Positions 15,945-24,092 are shown, numbered from the stretch's first letter. The stretch is DNA of 36,260 nucleotides from Acidobacteriota bacterium (GCA_003222385.1 QHVV01000110.1:10169-46428), one strand, 5' to 3'. Numbers and translations: made by a program. The notes: generated by a model not told the origin, from the sequence alone.

Positions 15945-17006
15945 TCAGGAGAGCAGCCCCTTCGCCGCCGCGAATTCCGCGTTCAGGATCGAGGCGCCCG
16001 CGGCTCCGCGGACGGTGTTGTGACCGAGCGCGGTGAACTTCCAGTCCAGGAGCCGGCACGGCTTCAAACCCCCGACGACCGTGCACATCCCTTCGGAGAC
16101 GTCGACGTCGCGCCGGGGCTGGGGCCGGCTCTTCTCGCGAAGGTAGACGAGCGGCTGCGAAGGAGCGGTCGGAAGCTCGGAGACGTCGGCGCGGCCCCGG
16201 AAGCTTTCCCACGCCTCTTCGACCTCGCTCGCCGACGCCTTCCGGGCGAGACCCACCGAAACGGATTCCGTGTGGCCGTCCTCGACCGGAACCCGGTACG
16301 TCATCGCGGAAAGCACGATGGGAGCGGGGCCGCCCGACCCGTCCCGCGCGCCGCCCAGGATCTTCGCGACCTCTCTTTCGATCTTTTCGGCCTCTTCCGG
16401 AATGTCCGGGACGACGTTGCCCAGGATGTCGAGCGACGCCACGCCCGGATATCCCGCGCCGGATACGGCTTGCATCGTCGAGACGAAAGCCCTTTCGACT
16501 CCGAACGCGCGGTCGAGCGGTGCGAGGGCCATCGTCAGGAACATCGCGGAGCAGTTGGCGTTCGTCACGAGCGCCCCCGTCCAACCGCGCCGGACCCGCT
16601 GGCGCTCCAGCAGGCAGAGCGAATCCGGGTTGATCTCGGGAATGAGCAACGGCACGTCCTCGTCCATCCGGTGCGCAGACGCGTTGGAAAATACGAAGAC
16701 CCCGCGCCGCGCGAAGAGCGGCTCGACCTCGCGGGCCGTTGCCGAGTCGAGCGCCGAGAAGACCGCGCGGCAGGGGAGATCGTCGGTCACCGCCGAAACG
16801 TTGAGGGACGCGACGACGGCCGGAAGCGGCGAGGAGAGCCTCCATCGCGAGGCCTCCCCGTAGGGCCGTCCCGCCGAGCGTTCGGAGGCGGCGAGCGCGG
16901 TGATCTCGAACCACGGGTGCGCGGCGAGCCTCTCGATGAATCTCTGGCCGACCGTGCCGGTCGCTCCGAGAACCCCGACGGGAATCTTCTCGTCCGGTGT
17001 CCGCAC
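15945..17006 (-). CDS. asd: Aspartate-semialdehyde dehydrogenase
   Basis: 353 residues. Reduces aspartyl phosphate, the LysC product, with NADPH. The N-terminal [20 protein letters not shown] nucleotide fold, [52 protein letters not shown] with the catalytic Cys, [12 protein letters not shown] and [16 protein letters not shown] with the active-site His region are all present. The [19 protein letters not shown] pattern places it in the archaeal/fungal-type branch, which is also common in several bacterial phyla, rather than the E. coli type. The start GTG 17006 has only a weak purine stretch. First gene of the lysine cluster, divergent from the gene at 17059 with 52 bp between the starts. Confidence 0.95.
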   Translation of the reverse strand: MRTPDEKIPVGVLGATGTVGQRFIERLAAHPWFEITALAASERSAGRPYGEASRWRLSSPLPAVVASLNVSAVTDDLPCRAVFSALDSATAREVEPLFARRGVFVFSNASAHRMDEDVPLLIPEINPDSLCLLERQRVRRGWTGALVTNANCSAMFLTMALAPLDRAFGVERAFVSTMQAVSGAGYPGVASLDILGNVVPDIPEEAEKIEREVAKILGGARDGSGGPAPIVLSAMTYRVPVEDGHTESVSVGLARKASASEVEEAWESFRGRADVSELPTAPSQPLVYLREKSRPQPRRDVDVSEGMCTVVGGLKPCRLLDWKFTALGHNTVRGAAGASILNAEFAAAKGLLS

Positions 17007-17035
17007 CCCGCGAGTCTAACGTCGGAGGCCGCCCG

Positions 17036-17041
17036 TATAAT
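17036..17041 (+). promoter_or_regulatory. Consensus TATAAT -10 in the asd / zinc-ribbon gene divergent gap
   Basis: TATAAT ends 17 bp before the ATG at 17059, so transcription would start near 17048 and give a short leader containing GTGAGG. No clear -35 hexamer at 17 bp (the bases are AGTCTA). The hexamer is rare in a GC-rich genome, which makes it a reasonable -10 for the gene at 17059. Confidence 0.4.
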
Positions 17042-17058
17042 CGTGAGGTTCATTGCTC

Positions 17059-17472
17059 ATGAGCTCCGCAACCCCAGGACCCCGATGCCCGCGCTGTCGC
17101 CGGCCCGTCGCCGCGTGGCGGCTCGCTCACTGCGTCTACTGCGGAGAAAGCTTTCCGCCCGACCTGAAAGAGGGATACGAGGCCCCGGAAGCGCTGAAGT
17201 GGATCGAGCGCCCGGCGATTCCGATCGATGCGGCGAGACAGCTCGAGGTGATGAAGGTCCTGCCCTGGGAAGCGAAGAAAAAACCGAAGCCCGCGCTTCT
17301 CTTCGTCGCGGGGCTCGGGGTCGCCGTGTTCGTGACGATCTTCGTCCTGCTCTACGTGATCGCGAGCCGATACATGCCTTCCTTGAGCTTCCTGGTCATC
17401 ATCATCGGCGCGGTCTTCGTGAGCTATCTCGCGTGGGCGTTCGTTCGCGCGTCCCGCCGAGGGACCGGCTGA
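17059..17472 (+). CDS. Zinc-ribbon membrane protein, unknown
   Basis: 137 residues. The N-terminus has a CxxC-CxxC zinc ribbon (PRCPRCRRPVAAWRLAHCVYC). A linker follows with a ProTrp-containing segment (ALKWIERPAIPIDAARQLEV). Two transmembrane helices come next, PALLFVAGLGVAVFVTIFVLL and LSFLVIIIGAVFVSYLAWAFV. The protein is anchored with the ribbon in the cytoplasm. Proteins of this layout are frequent in Acidobacteriota-type genomes, but no function is known. The start ATG 17059 is preferred over a TTG two codons upstream. It stands alone, divergent from asd, with its own promoter-like TATAAT, and the next gene runs in the opposite direction. Confidence 0.75.
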   Translation: MSSATPGPRCPRCRRPVAAWRLAHCVYCGESFPPDLKEGYEAPEALKWIERPAIPIDAARQLEVMKVLPWEAKKKPKPALLFVAGLGVAVFVTIFVLLYVIASRYMPSLSFLVIIIGAVFVSYLAWAFVRASRRGTG

Positions 17473-17502
17473 CGTCCGTTCTCCTCCATTGCCCGGGGCG
17501 TG

Positions 17503-17526
17503 AAAAAGCCCCGGTCTCCCGGGGCT
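17503..17526 (-). terminator. Rho-independent terminator of the 49-residue membrane protein gene
   Basis: Read on the minus strand, an 8-bp perfect stem AGCCCCGG/CCGGGGCT (17526-17507) with a 4-base loop is followed by TTTTT. It starts 28 bp after the stop of the Lmo0937-type gene. A classical intrinsic terminator and the clearest one in the window. Confidence 0.85.
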
Positions 17527-17553
17527 CGTCGGAGAAGCCGCTCTCGGCGGCGC

Positions 17554-17703
17554 TCAGACGACGGGTCGCCCCTGAATCAACCGGATGATGAGAACGACGA
17601 CTGCGATGACCAGCAGGATGTGGATGAAGCCGCCGAGGGTGTAGCCCGAGATCAACCCCAGGAGCCAGAGAACCAGCAGGATGATGAAAATGGTCCAAAG
17701 CAT
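17554..17703 (-). CDS. Lmo0937-family tiny membrane protein
   Basis: 49 residues, too short for most ORF filters. It reads MLWTIFIILLVLWLLGLISG followed by YTLGGFIHILLVIAVVVLII, then RLIQGRPVV: two hydrophobic segments with a GY-xGG turn and an IH, exactly the layout of the Lmo0937/DUF5670 family. Such proteins are widespread, often highly expressed and stress-linked, with unknown function. A strong AAGGAGGAG ribosome-binding site precedes the ATG at 17703, and a classic terminator follows, so this is a self-contained one-gene unit. The family assignment rests on the pattern and is confident. Confidence 0.92.
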   Translation of the reverse strand: MLWTIFIILLVLWLLGLISGYTLGGFIHILLVIAVVVLIIRLIQGRPVV

Positions 17704-17778
17704 GATGTCTTCTCCTCCTTTTCGGTCGAGCCACCGAAGGCAGCCCGGAGACGTTACAGCGAAGCTCGTGCCAATTCC

Positions 17779-18273
17779 TTGAGCCAGAAGTCCAAAGCCC
17801 GAAGTCCCGCGCCGCCCGCCGCCGGATCGCTCAAGAATCCCGCCGATCTCGTCGCCCGGCTGGAGCTTCTCCTGCCCGAACGCGTCCTGCTGATCGACTC
17901 CCCGAGGGAACTGGCGGCGCTCGTCGAAAACGCACGCGCGAGAGACAAGACGACGCGCGAGACGAGCGGCGATGCGATCCGCTCGGTCAAAGAGAAGTTC
18001 GATGCGATCCTGGTCTGGAGGGAGGACCGCTCCGGATCACGCTCGATCTTCGAAAGCGCGGTCGGGGGGCTGGAGCCGGGAGGAGTGTTGTGGGTCGTGA
18101 CCGCGATGAAGAAAGTCCGCGGGCCGAAGACGCCCGCCGTTCACCGGCTGGAGCTCTCCGACCTCGTCAAGGGTTTCGGCAAGAACGGACTCGCGAACGA
18201 CCGGGAAGTGCGCGTTTCCGGATGGAACGTGGCGTACCGGTTCGTCGGATCGGGGTCAACGCTGAAGAGCTGA
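17779..18273 (+). CDS. DUF3052-like protein
   Basis: About 164 residues from a TTG at 17779; the true start is uncertain because no ATG or GTG lies in frame nearby and no Shine-Dalgarno sequence is visible. The protein has a Rossmann-like pattern without a SAM motif: ERVLLIDSPRELAALV, a FDAILVWREDR strand, SAVGGLEPGGVLWVVTAMKK, then a domain end GLANDREVRVSGWNVAYRFV. This order resembles DUF3052 proteins (small proteins of unknown role with a D-xLLF strand, a PGGxLWV turn and a final W-x-RFV). The last residues STLKS and the stop are contributed by the repeat element at 18253-18330. Likely cytoplasmic; function unknown. Confidence 0.6.
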   Translation: MSQKSKARSPAPPAAGSLKNPADLVARLELLLPERVLLIDSPRELAALVENARARDKTTRETSGDAIRSVKEKFDAILVWREDRSGSRSIFESAVGGLEPGGVLWVVTAMKKVRGPKTPAVHRLELSDLVKGFGKNGLANDREVRVSGWNVAYRFVGSGSTLKS

Positions 18274-18330
18274 ATTGGGGTCAGCCCGGAATTCAACGGT
18301 GGCACGAAATCAGTGATTCAGCGTCGACCC
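18253..18330. repeat. GGGGTCA-type palindromic element between two convergent genes
   Basis: Outer inverted arms GGGTCAACGCTGAA (18253-18266) and TTCAGCGTCGACCC (18317-18330) match 13 of 14. Within lies an inner imperfect hairpin, GAATTGGGGTCAGCCCGG followed by AATTC (18272-18294). The left arm contains the end and stop of the DUF3052-like gene and the right arm touches the stop of the minus-strand PilZ-like gene, so it fills the convergent gap exactly. GGGGTCA-GAATT units resemble REP-like dispersed repeats; the sequence differs from the element at 13816. It may serve as a bidirectional terminator. No adjacent transposase. Confidence 0.65.
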
Positions 18331-18663
18331 TCACTCGACGTAGGGGAAGAACTTCCCCGTCACGCGGAAGAATCGGCCGGTCGCCGAGTCGACGGTCAAC
18401 TGGCACCGGGTCACCTCGAGAGTGGTCGAGAAGGAGACTCCAGGGGCTTTCAGACTGACGGGATACCGCGTGCCGACCTTGAGGGGCGTATTGAAATCGA
18501 ATCTCACGCCGGTCGGCGTGACCTCGAGGACCTGCCGCGCCGTCTCCCAGCGCACTTTGAGCTCGTACTCCGCCGCCTTCGGACGCTTGGGCGGCTTACC
18601 GGAGTCGCTTCCACGCGAAGGACGGTCGGAGACGACGGGTGGGTCGGTCTTTCGGTCAGGCAT
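18331..18663 (-). CDS. PilZ-like domain protein
   Basis: 110 residues. The first 30 are low-complexity and charged (PDRKTDPPVVSDRPSRGSDS). The rest forms a small beta domain: VLEVTPTGVRFDFNTPLKVG, TRYPVSLKAPG, VSFSTTLEVTRCQLTVDS, FFRVTGKFFPYVE. The rhythm, a DxS/TxxG-like turn (TPTGVRF), a PLxxG turn, a VxxC strand and a final F-x-F strand, is that of PilZ domains, which bind c-di-GMP. However, the N-terminal RxxxR is not seen in its usual form, so ligand binding is open. Start ATG 18663. Convergent with the DUF3052-like gene across the repeat element. The family assignment is tentative. Confidence 0.5.
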   Translation of the reverse strand: MPDRKTDPPVVSDRPSRGSDSGKPPKRPKAAEYELKVRWETARQVLEVTPTGVRFDFNTPLKVGTRYPVSLKAPGVSFSTTLEVTRCQLTVDSATGRFFRVTGKFFPYVE

Positions 18664-18770
18664 GTGCGATTTTCGGGGCGAGGTCGGTAGCCCTCGACCC
18701 CTCCCTCTCTAGCGAAACTGACGCCAGGATATTCCCCAGGATCCCGGACCCTTTTTCCGAGAGCCCGACC

Positions 18771-19148
18771 CTACTTCCTGGCGAGCGAGGCTGCAAGTCG
18801 GATCGCAGCCTGCATTCCCTCTTTTTCGCGAGTCGCACGGACGCGGGCTTTCTCCGCCGGCTTCAGTCTCCGGACGTAGCCCATGTATTTTCCCTGGAGC
18901 CTTCGAAGAGCCCGGACCTTCGGCGAAATGGCGACCCGGCGGCGACGAACGCCGCCGGCGCTCTTCTTGGAGGTCCGGCCGGCCCGGCGCGAGCGGCCGG
19001 CGCGAATCCCTTCGAGCGCCGCGAGCCGTTCCCGGAGGCTCGCGATTTCCTTCGTTCGGCCGTTCAGTACCGCCCGGACCTGGTTCTGCCGGATCCTTCC
19101 CTGAGACATGAGCGACTGCAATACATAGTGCGACTCTTCGGGTGTCAT
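18771..19148 (-). CDS. Basic hypothetical protein with helical N-terminus
   Basis: 125 residues from the ATG at 19148, chosen over an ATG seven codons upstream because GGAAGGACGAG lies just before it. The N-terminal 50 residues are helical (TPEESHYVLQSLMSQGR, then IASLRERLAALEG). A Lys/Arg-rich linker follows (AGRSRRAGRTSKKSAGGVRR), then a C-terminal domain beginning ISPKVRALRRLQGKYMGYVR and ending IRLAASLARK. The RLQGKYMG-xxR motif recurs in short hypothetical proteins of Acidobacteriota and Deltaproteobacteria. High basicity suggests nucleic-acid binding, but that is inference. It stands 98 bp downstream of the signalling genes' end on the same strand, with its own upstream region (19149-19246). 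Confidence 0.6.
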   Translation of the reverse strand: MTPEESHYVLQSLMSQGRIRQNQVRAVLNGRTKEIASLRERLAALEGIRAGRSRRAGRTSKKSAGGVRRRRVAISPKVRALRRLQGKYMGYVRRLKPAEKARVRATREKEGMQAAIRLAASLARK

Positions 19149-19246
19149 TCTCGTCCTTCCAACATTCATCGTCAGCGTTCTATGAACCGTTTCGATTGCA
19201 AGGCGACGGAGTGTACAACAAACGCATCCTGTCGATCACACGAATA

Positions 19247-20485
19247 CTATTTCTTACGAGCGGCCACGGCGGTCTTCTGCTTCAATGCGACTTTCTTCTT
19301 CGCGGAAGAACCCCTGGGCGCCCGCGGAAGCAGCGCCAGAACGACTTCGGGCCGGATCACCTTCCCCTCGGTCATGACACAAGCGCGGTGGACGACGTTG
19401 CGCAGCTCGCGGACGTTGCCCGGCCAGTCGTGGGCCTGGAGCAGCTCGAGAGCTTTCGGATCCCATGCCGTGACGCCAGCGTGCTCCTGGTCTTCGATCA
19501 TCTTTCGGAAGTGCTCCGACAGAAGCGGGATGTCGTCCCGGCGGTCTGAGAGAGGCGGGAGCGCGAGCGGGAAGACGTTCAGACGGTAGAAGAGATCTTC
19601 GCGCAACTTTTTGTGCCGAATGGCGTCGTGCGGATCGCGGTTGGTGGCGGAGACCAACCGTACGTCGACTTTGAGCTCCTGTGACCCGCCGACGCGGCGC
19701 AGCGTCCGGTCCTCGAGGACGCGCAGCAGCTTGACCTGCAGCTCGGATCCCATCTCGGTGATTTCATCCAGGAAGAGCGTTCCCCCGGCGGCCTCCTCGA
19801 AATAACCGACGCGGCGTTTGTCGGCGCCGGTGAAGGAGCCGCGCTCGTGCCCGAAGAGCTCGCTCTCGATCAAGGTTGGGGAGATGGCGCCGCAGTTGAA
19901 CGCCACGAAGGGCTTCGCGGCGCGCCGCGACAGGCGATGGATCGTGCGGGCGGCGACTTCCTTGCCGCTGCCGGAGGCGCCAGTGATGAGGACGGGTGCG
20001 TTCGACTTGGCGACGCGGCGGATGATTTCGAAGATCTCGGTCATGACCGGGGAGCGCCCTACCAGGTCGCCCAGCCGTCCCGTTTCCTGCAACTCGGCGC
20101 GGAGAGTCTCGACTTCCGACTCGAGCCGGCGCCGGTCCGCCAGACGGTTGAAAACGACCTCGAGCTGAGCGGGCCGGAGAGGCTTCAGCAGATAGTCAAC
20201 CGCTCCGGCGCGGAGCGCCTCGATGGCGTTGTCGATCGAGCCCTGGCCGGTGATGACAATCCCCTCGCGATCCGTGTCGGTCTCCCGCGCCGCGCGAAGG
20301 ACTTCGATTCCGTCGCCGTCGGGAAGGTGGATGTCGACGATCAGGAGGCGCGGATCGAACTCCTCGATGGCGCGGCTCGCCTCCTTCACGGTGCCGACTG
20401 AACGCGCCTCTCCCCCCAGGTCCTTGACGGATTCCTCGAGTCCTTTCCGGGTCGCCAGATCGTCCTCGACGATGAGAACCTTCAA
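19247..20485 (-). CDS. NtrC-type sigma-54 activator lacking a DNA-binding domain
   Basis: 412 residues. The receiver (1-120) has acidic pair E7-D8-D9, phospho-acceptor D51 in [13 protein letters not shown] and Lys in YLLKPLRP. The AAA+ domain (about 140-370) has Walker [18 protein letters not shown], the sigma-54 contact loop [10 protein letters not shown] (GAFTGA with Phe kept), Walker [10 protein letters not shown] and the arginine-finger/sensor region [11 protein letters not shown]. Beyond [16 protein letters not shown] and a short helix (about 390) there is no Fis-type helix-turn-helix; the protein ends in a basic tail [20 protein letters not shown]. This is unusual among NtrC relatives and recalls FlgR of Helicobacter. 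TTG start 20485 overlaps the kinase stop as TTGA, with GGAGGAG upstream. Confidence 0.9.
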   Translation of the reverse strand: MKVLIVEDDLATRKGLEESVKDLGGEARSVGTVKEASRAIEEFDPRLLIVDIHLPDGDGIEVLRAARETDTDREGIVITGQGSIDNAIEALRAGAVDYLLKPLRPAQLEVVFNRLADRRRLESEVETLRAELQETGRLGDLVGRSPVMTEIFEIIRRVAKSNAPVLITGASGSGKEVAARTIHRLSRRAAKPFVAFNCGAISPTLIESELFGHERGSFTGADKRRVGYFEEAAGGTLFLDEITEMGSELQVKLLRVLEDRTLRRVGGSQELKVDVRLVSATNRDPHDAIRHKKLREDLFYRLNVFPLALPPLSDRRDDIPLLSEHFRKMIEDQEHAGVTAWDPKALELLQAHDWPGNVRELRNVVHRACVMTEGKVIRPEVVLALLPRAPRGSSAKKKVALKQKTAVAARKK

Positions 20486-21135
20486 GCCGACTCCTCCGGA
20501 AGCTCGAGAACTGCGGATACTCGATCTCCTTGCTGACCGAGCCGAACGACACCACCGGCGCCGGCCGCGTACAACCTCGCCCGGGCGAGTCCCATTCCCC
20601 AATTCTTTCCGGCTGCGGTCGAGCGCGGCGCGAACAATTTCTCCGGATCCTCCGCGGGAAGATTGCCCCGATTCTCGATGCGCGCGCAGAGACGCTCGCC
20701 GGACCTCTCCAGAAAAACGGAAACAGTCGGCGATGCGGACGATTCGATCGCGTTCACGACGAGTGCCGACAGCGCTTCTGAGAGTCTTTCTTTGTCGCCC
20801 GAGACCCGACCTTCGGTCCGTCCCGAGACCGCCAGTCCGTCGCCGGCATAGGGACGCAGAACGGCCTCGATCCACTCGTCGAAGGAAAAGCTTTCGACGG
20901 CGCCGGGAGAAGCGAGCAGGAGCTCTCTTCCTCTTTCGAAGAGCTCGAAAGCCCGTGCGAGCTCGGTCTTCGCGATCTCGATCGACTCCGAAGGATCCTC
21001 GCCACGCGCGAACCGGCGGCTGGCCCCTTCGAGGTGGAGCGAGACCGCCGAAAGAGGGGTCGCGAGATCGTGAAAGAACGTGCGCAGGAACTGGCGGCGA
21101 AAAGAGTCTTCACGGCTCTCCGCGTCCGGCGTCAA
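20482..21135 (-). CDS. Small soluble histidine kinase without a sensor domain
   Basis: 217 residues. After a short N-terminus comes an HisKA-like H-box FFHDLATPLSAVSLHLE (phosphorylatable His near residue 22) directly at the start, followed by a helical segment and a HATPase domain: N-box ALVVNAIESSA, G-box-like ENRGNLPAED and GKNWGMGLARARLYA. There is no transmembrane helix, PAS, GAF or HAMP. It is probably cytoplasmic and regulated by other proteins. The start TTG 21135 has AAGGA seven bases upstream, better than any later candidate. Its stop overlaps the start of the NtrC-like regulator, which is presumably its partner. The opposite-strand hybrid kinase starts 48 bp away, so the region 21136-21183 is a divergent promoter. 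Confidence 0.85.
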   Translation of the reverse strand: MTPDAESREDSFRRQFLRTFFHDLATPLSAVSLHLEGASRRFARGEDPSESIEIAKTELARAFELFERGRELLLASPGAVESFSFDEWIEAVLRPYAGDGLAVSGRTEGRVSGDKERLSEALSALVVNAIESSASPTVSVFLERSGERLCARIENRGNLPAEDPEKLFAPRSTAAGKNWGMGLARARLYAAGAGGVVRLGQQGDRVSAVLELPEESA

Positions 21136-21183
21136 CTCGGCATCCTTTGTGCTACAAACACCCAGATCCTACGGGATCATCGT

Positions 21184-24075
21184 ATGTCAAAAGCCGTCCA
21201 CGTCGAAGACTCGCCGGTCGAGCTCCGGCCGCCCCCGGGAGCGCGTTCGTCTCTCAAGACGCGGCTCAAAGTGTCCGCGTTCGTGGGGCTCGGCATTATC
21301 GCGGCGTGGCTGTATTACACGGTCAATCAGGTGCTGACGCTTTACGACGTCACGCGGGACATTCAGCGGACGACCGATCTGCGCGAGCGGGTCAGCGACG
21401 CGAAGACCGCGATCGCGGAAGCGGAAGACTCGCTCGACCGCTATACACAGACGGGCCAGGGCTACGACCTCTCGCGACACCACAGCGGCCGCACGACGTT
21501 GCGCGCTTCGCTCGGAGCGATTCGCCGCCGGATCCTCTCGGAGAGTTCCCGCGGCTCGCTCGAACACGCAGAGGCGGCCGAAGAGCTCTACTCGAAGGCG
21601 GCCGACCGCGCGATCGGACTGTGGGTGCCGGGAAATCCCTCGGCGGCGCGCGAGCAGCGGGACAACGTCGTCGAGCCCGCCGCTGCTTCGCTGCGCGACA
21701 TCCTTCTCGAGCTGGAGAATCGGTTCGGACGCAGCGAGGCGATTGCCGAGGGCCGCCTGTCCGGCGCCCGCGATTCCGCGACCGCCGCCCTCGTGATTCT
21801 TGGGGGACTGATCCTCTCCGGATTTCTCTGGCTGCTCTCCGACGTGGACCGCCGCATCCTTTCGCCCGCGGTGTCCGCCGCCGGAGCTCTCTCGGATCTG
21901 GCATCCGATCGGCCGCCGCCCCGGCTCTTCGAAGCGTCCGGCGACGAGATCGGCGAGCTCGGCCGGCAGTTCAATCGCGCGGCGGCCGCCTACGAGGACC
22001 GCGGGCGGGCGCTCGAGGAGCGCGACATCCAGGCTTCGGTCAACGCGGTCCTGGCGGCGGCCGCCACGATCAACGACCTGGAGGGCTTCGGCTCGAGAGT
22101 GCTGGAAACGGTCCTCGATGTTTCCGGGGCGGCGTCGGCCGTCCTCTACCTGCCCGACCCGGACGGTTCCTTCGCGCCGGCGGAGTCGGTCGGAGGAAGC
22201 CCCGGATCCGACGACGGGGTCGGAAGAGAGGAGGCGCGCCGGTCGGCGATCGAGAAGAGGTCGATCTTTCTCTCGGTGGGCCCTCGAACTCCGACGATCA
22301 ACGTCTTCGACGGCCGCATCCTGCCGCGCGAGAGCGTGCACGTCCCCCTCGTCTACTTCGACCACGTCGTAGGCGTTCTCGCTCTCGGAGCGGCACAGCC
22401 CTTCACGACGAACGCCCGCAACGTGATCTCGGCAATCGCGCCGAGCCTCGCCGTCGCGGTCGCGAACGCCGCGGCGAACGAACGGGTCGCCGAACAGACC
22501 CGCCGTCTGGCGGAGCAGAACGAGCTGCTCGAAGATCAACGCAGCCGGATCGCGCGAGCCAACCAGGAGCTTCAGAGAGCGTCGGCGTTGAAGGATCGCT
22601 TCCTCGCCTCCGTCTCGCACGAGCTTCGAACGCCCATGACGGTGATCCTCGGCTTCACCGGGGCGCTCTTGAAAGGCGGCCAGGGGAACCTGAACAGCCA
22701 GCAGCGCGAGAGCCTGGAGCGGGTTCAGCGCAACGCCAAGCTGCTGCTCGGGCTCATCAACGACGTCCTCGACATCTCCAAGATCGAGGCGGGCAAGGCC
22801 GAGATCGACCGTCAGACCGTCTTTCTCGCTGCGCTCGCCCGACAGATCGAGACCGACTACGCGGAGCCCGCGCGCAGCAAGGGGCTCAAGCTTCGGGCCG
22901 AAGTCGCGCCGGGGCTCGACTTCGTCGACAGCGACCCCGCGAGGGTGCTGCAGATCGTGGCGAACCTCGTTGGAAACGCGCTCAAGTTCACGGAGAGAGG
23001 CTCGATCACCGTCCGGTTCGAGCCGCGCGAGAAAGACCGATGGGCGATCGTCGTGTCGGACACCGGCATCGGGATCCCGGAGGACGAACAGGCTGCGATC
23101 TTCGACGAGTTCCGGCAGGGGGAAGGGATCGAGCACCGGGGGCGCGGAGGCACGGGGCTCGGCCTCGCGATCGTCAAGAAGCTCGCCGGAATGCTGGGAG
23201 GGACCGTCTCGGTCGAGAGCGCCGCCGCTCAGGGCTCGCGCTTCACGGTGATTCTGCCGCGCGAGCTGCCCGAAGAGCCCCGAGTCCCGGCGGCGGCGGT
23301 CGAGACCGAGGCATGGCCCGTTCCCGCGGGGGAGCCGGGACGCACGGTCCTGATCGTGGACGACGACGAAGGGGTCCGCCGGCTCTTTGCCGGAGAGCTC
23401 GCGCCGCTCGGAATTCGGACCCTGGAAGCGCGCGACGGCCGTTCGGCGCTGGAGATCGCGGCCGCCGAGAAGCCCGACGCGATCCTGCTCGACGTCCTGA
23501 TGCCCGGCCTCGACGGATGGGAAACTTTGCGAAGGCTGAAAGAGCGCCCGGAAACCCGCAATATCCCGGTCATCATTCTCTCCGTGGTGGAGAACCGCGC
23601 TTTCGGGTTGTCGCTCGGGGCGTTCGATTATCTCGTCAAGCCGGTCGAGATCTCGACCCTTCTCGACAGTCTGTCGCGCGCGGGCGTCCTCGCGTCGCGC
23701 GGGCATCTCCTGATCGTGGACGACGACGCCGACGTCCGGCAGCTCCTGACGCAGGAGCTCGTGAGCGCGGGCTATCGCGTGCAGAGCGCGGCGGGAGGGT
23801 CCGAAGCGCTCGAGGCGATGGGGCGGGAGCCGCCGAGCGCCGTGCTGCTCGACCTGATGATGAAGCCGCCGGACGGGTTCGAAGTCCTGTGCCGGATGCG
23901 CGAGGATTCCGCCCTGCGCGAAATCCCGGTCGTCATCGTCACCGCAAAGGATCTCACTTCCAAGGACCGGGAGGTCCTGACCGGGGCGGCGCAGCACGTC
24001 ATCCAGAAGGCCACCGACCCGTCGCGCCTGGTCGCGGAGGTCCTGCGCGCGGTCGAGGAAGAGAAGATCGCGTGA
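21184..24075 (+). CDS. Membrane hybrid histidine kinase: CHASE3-like-HAMP-GAF-HisKA-HATPase-REC-REC
   Basis: 963 residues. N-terminal TM (about 29-47: VSAFVGLGIIAAWLYYTV), an extracytoplasmic helical region of about 150 residues resembling CHASE3 (TDLRERVSDAKTAIAEAEDS, then LDRYTQTGQGY), a second TM (about 199-220), HAMP (about 220-275: RRILSPAVSAAGALSDLA), GAF (about 282-428) and a coiled-coil signalling helix. HisKA has H479 in SVSHELRTP. The HATPase domain (about 582-692) has GTGLGLAIVKKLA. Two receivers follow (D770 in AILLDVLMPG, D890 in AVLLDLMMKPPDG). The ATG at 21184 is used although the frame is open 150 bp upstream. It starts a two-gene unit with the next hybrid kinase (17-bp gap). 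Phosphate flow probably needs an Hpt protein, which is not in this window. Confidence 0.92.
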   Translation: MSKAVHVEDSPVELRPPPGARSSLKTRLKVSAFVGLGIIAAWLYYTVNQVLTLYDVTRDIQRTTDLRERVSDAKTAIAEAEDSLDRYTQTGQGYDLSRHHSGRTTLRASLGAIRRRILSESSRGSLEHAEAAEELYSKAADRAIGLWVPGNPSAAREQRDNVVEPAAASLRDILLELENRFGRSEAIAEGRLSGARDSATAALVILGGLILSGFLWLLSDVDRRILSPAVSAAGALSDLASDRPPPRLFEASGDEIGELGRQFNRAAAAYEDRGRALEERDIQASVNAVLAAAATINDLEGFGSRVLETVLDVSGAASAVLYLPDPDGSFAPAESVGGSPGSDDGVGREEARRSAIEKRSIFLSVGPRTPTINVFDGRILPRESVHVPLVYFDHVVGVLALGAAQPFTTNARNVISAIAPSLAVAVANAAANERVAEQTRRLAEQNELLEDQRSRIARANQELQRASALKDRFLASVSHELRTPMTVILGFTGALLKGGQGNLNSQQRESLERVQRNAKLLLGLINDVLDISKIEAGKAEIDRQTVFLAALARQIETDYAEPARSKGLKLRAEVAPGLDFVDSDPARVLQIVANLVGNALKFTERGSITVRFEPREKDRWAIVVSDTGIGIPEDEQAAIFDEFRQGEGIEHRGRGGTGLGLAIVKKLAGMLGGTVSVESAAAQGSRFTVILPRELPEEPRVPAAAVETEAWPVPAGEPGRTVLIVDDDEGVRRLFAGELAPLGIRTLEARDGRSALEIAAAEKPDAILLDVLMPGLDGWETLRRLKERPETRNIPVIILSVVENRAFGLSLGAFDYLVKPVEISTLLDSLSRAGVLASRGHLLIVDDDADVRQLLTQELVSAGYRVQSAAGGSEALEAMGREPPSAVLLDLMMKPPDGFEVLCRMREDSALREIPVVIVTAKDLTSKDREVLTGAAQHVIQKATDPSRLVAEVLRAVEEEKIA

Positions 24076-24092
24076 CGGGTTCGGGCTAGCGA

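Noticed and set aside
21166-21179. Inverted repeat GATCCTACGGGATC upstream of the hybrid kinase
   Set aside because: Arms of only 5 bp; expected by chance at this density. It might be an operator but cannot be supported.
20223-24089. Plus-strand open frame of 1288 codons crossing the kinase/regulator genes
   Set aside because: GC-rich shadow of the NtrC-like gene, the kinase and the hybrid kinase; the composition is Arg-rich and no domain is seen. The frame starting at 21184 carries all kinase motifs.
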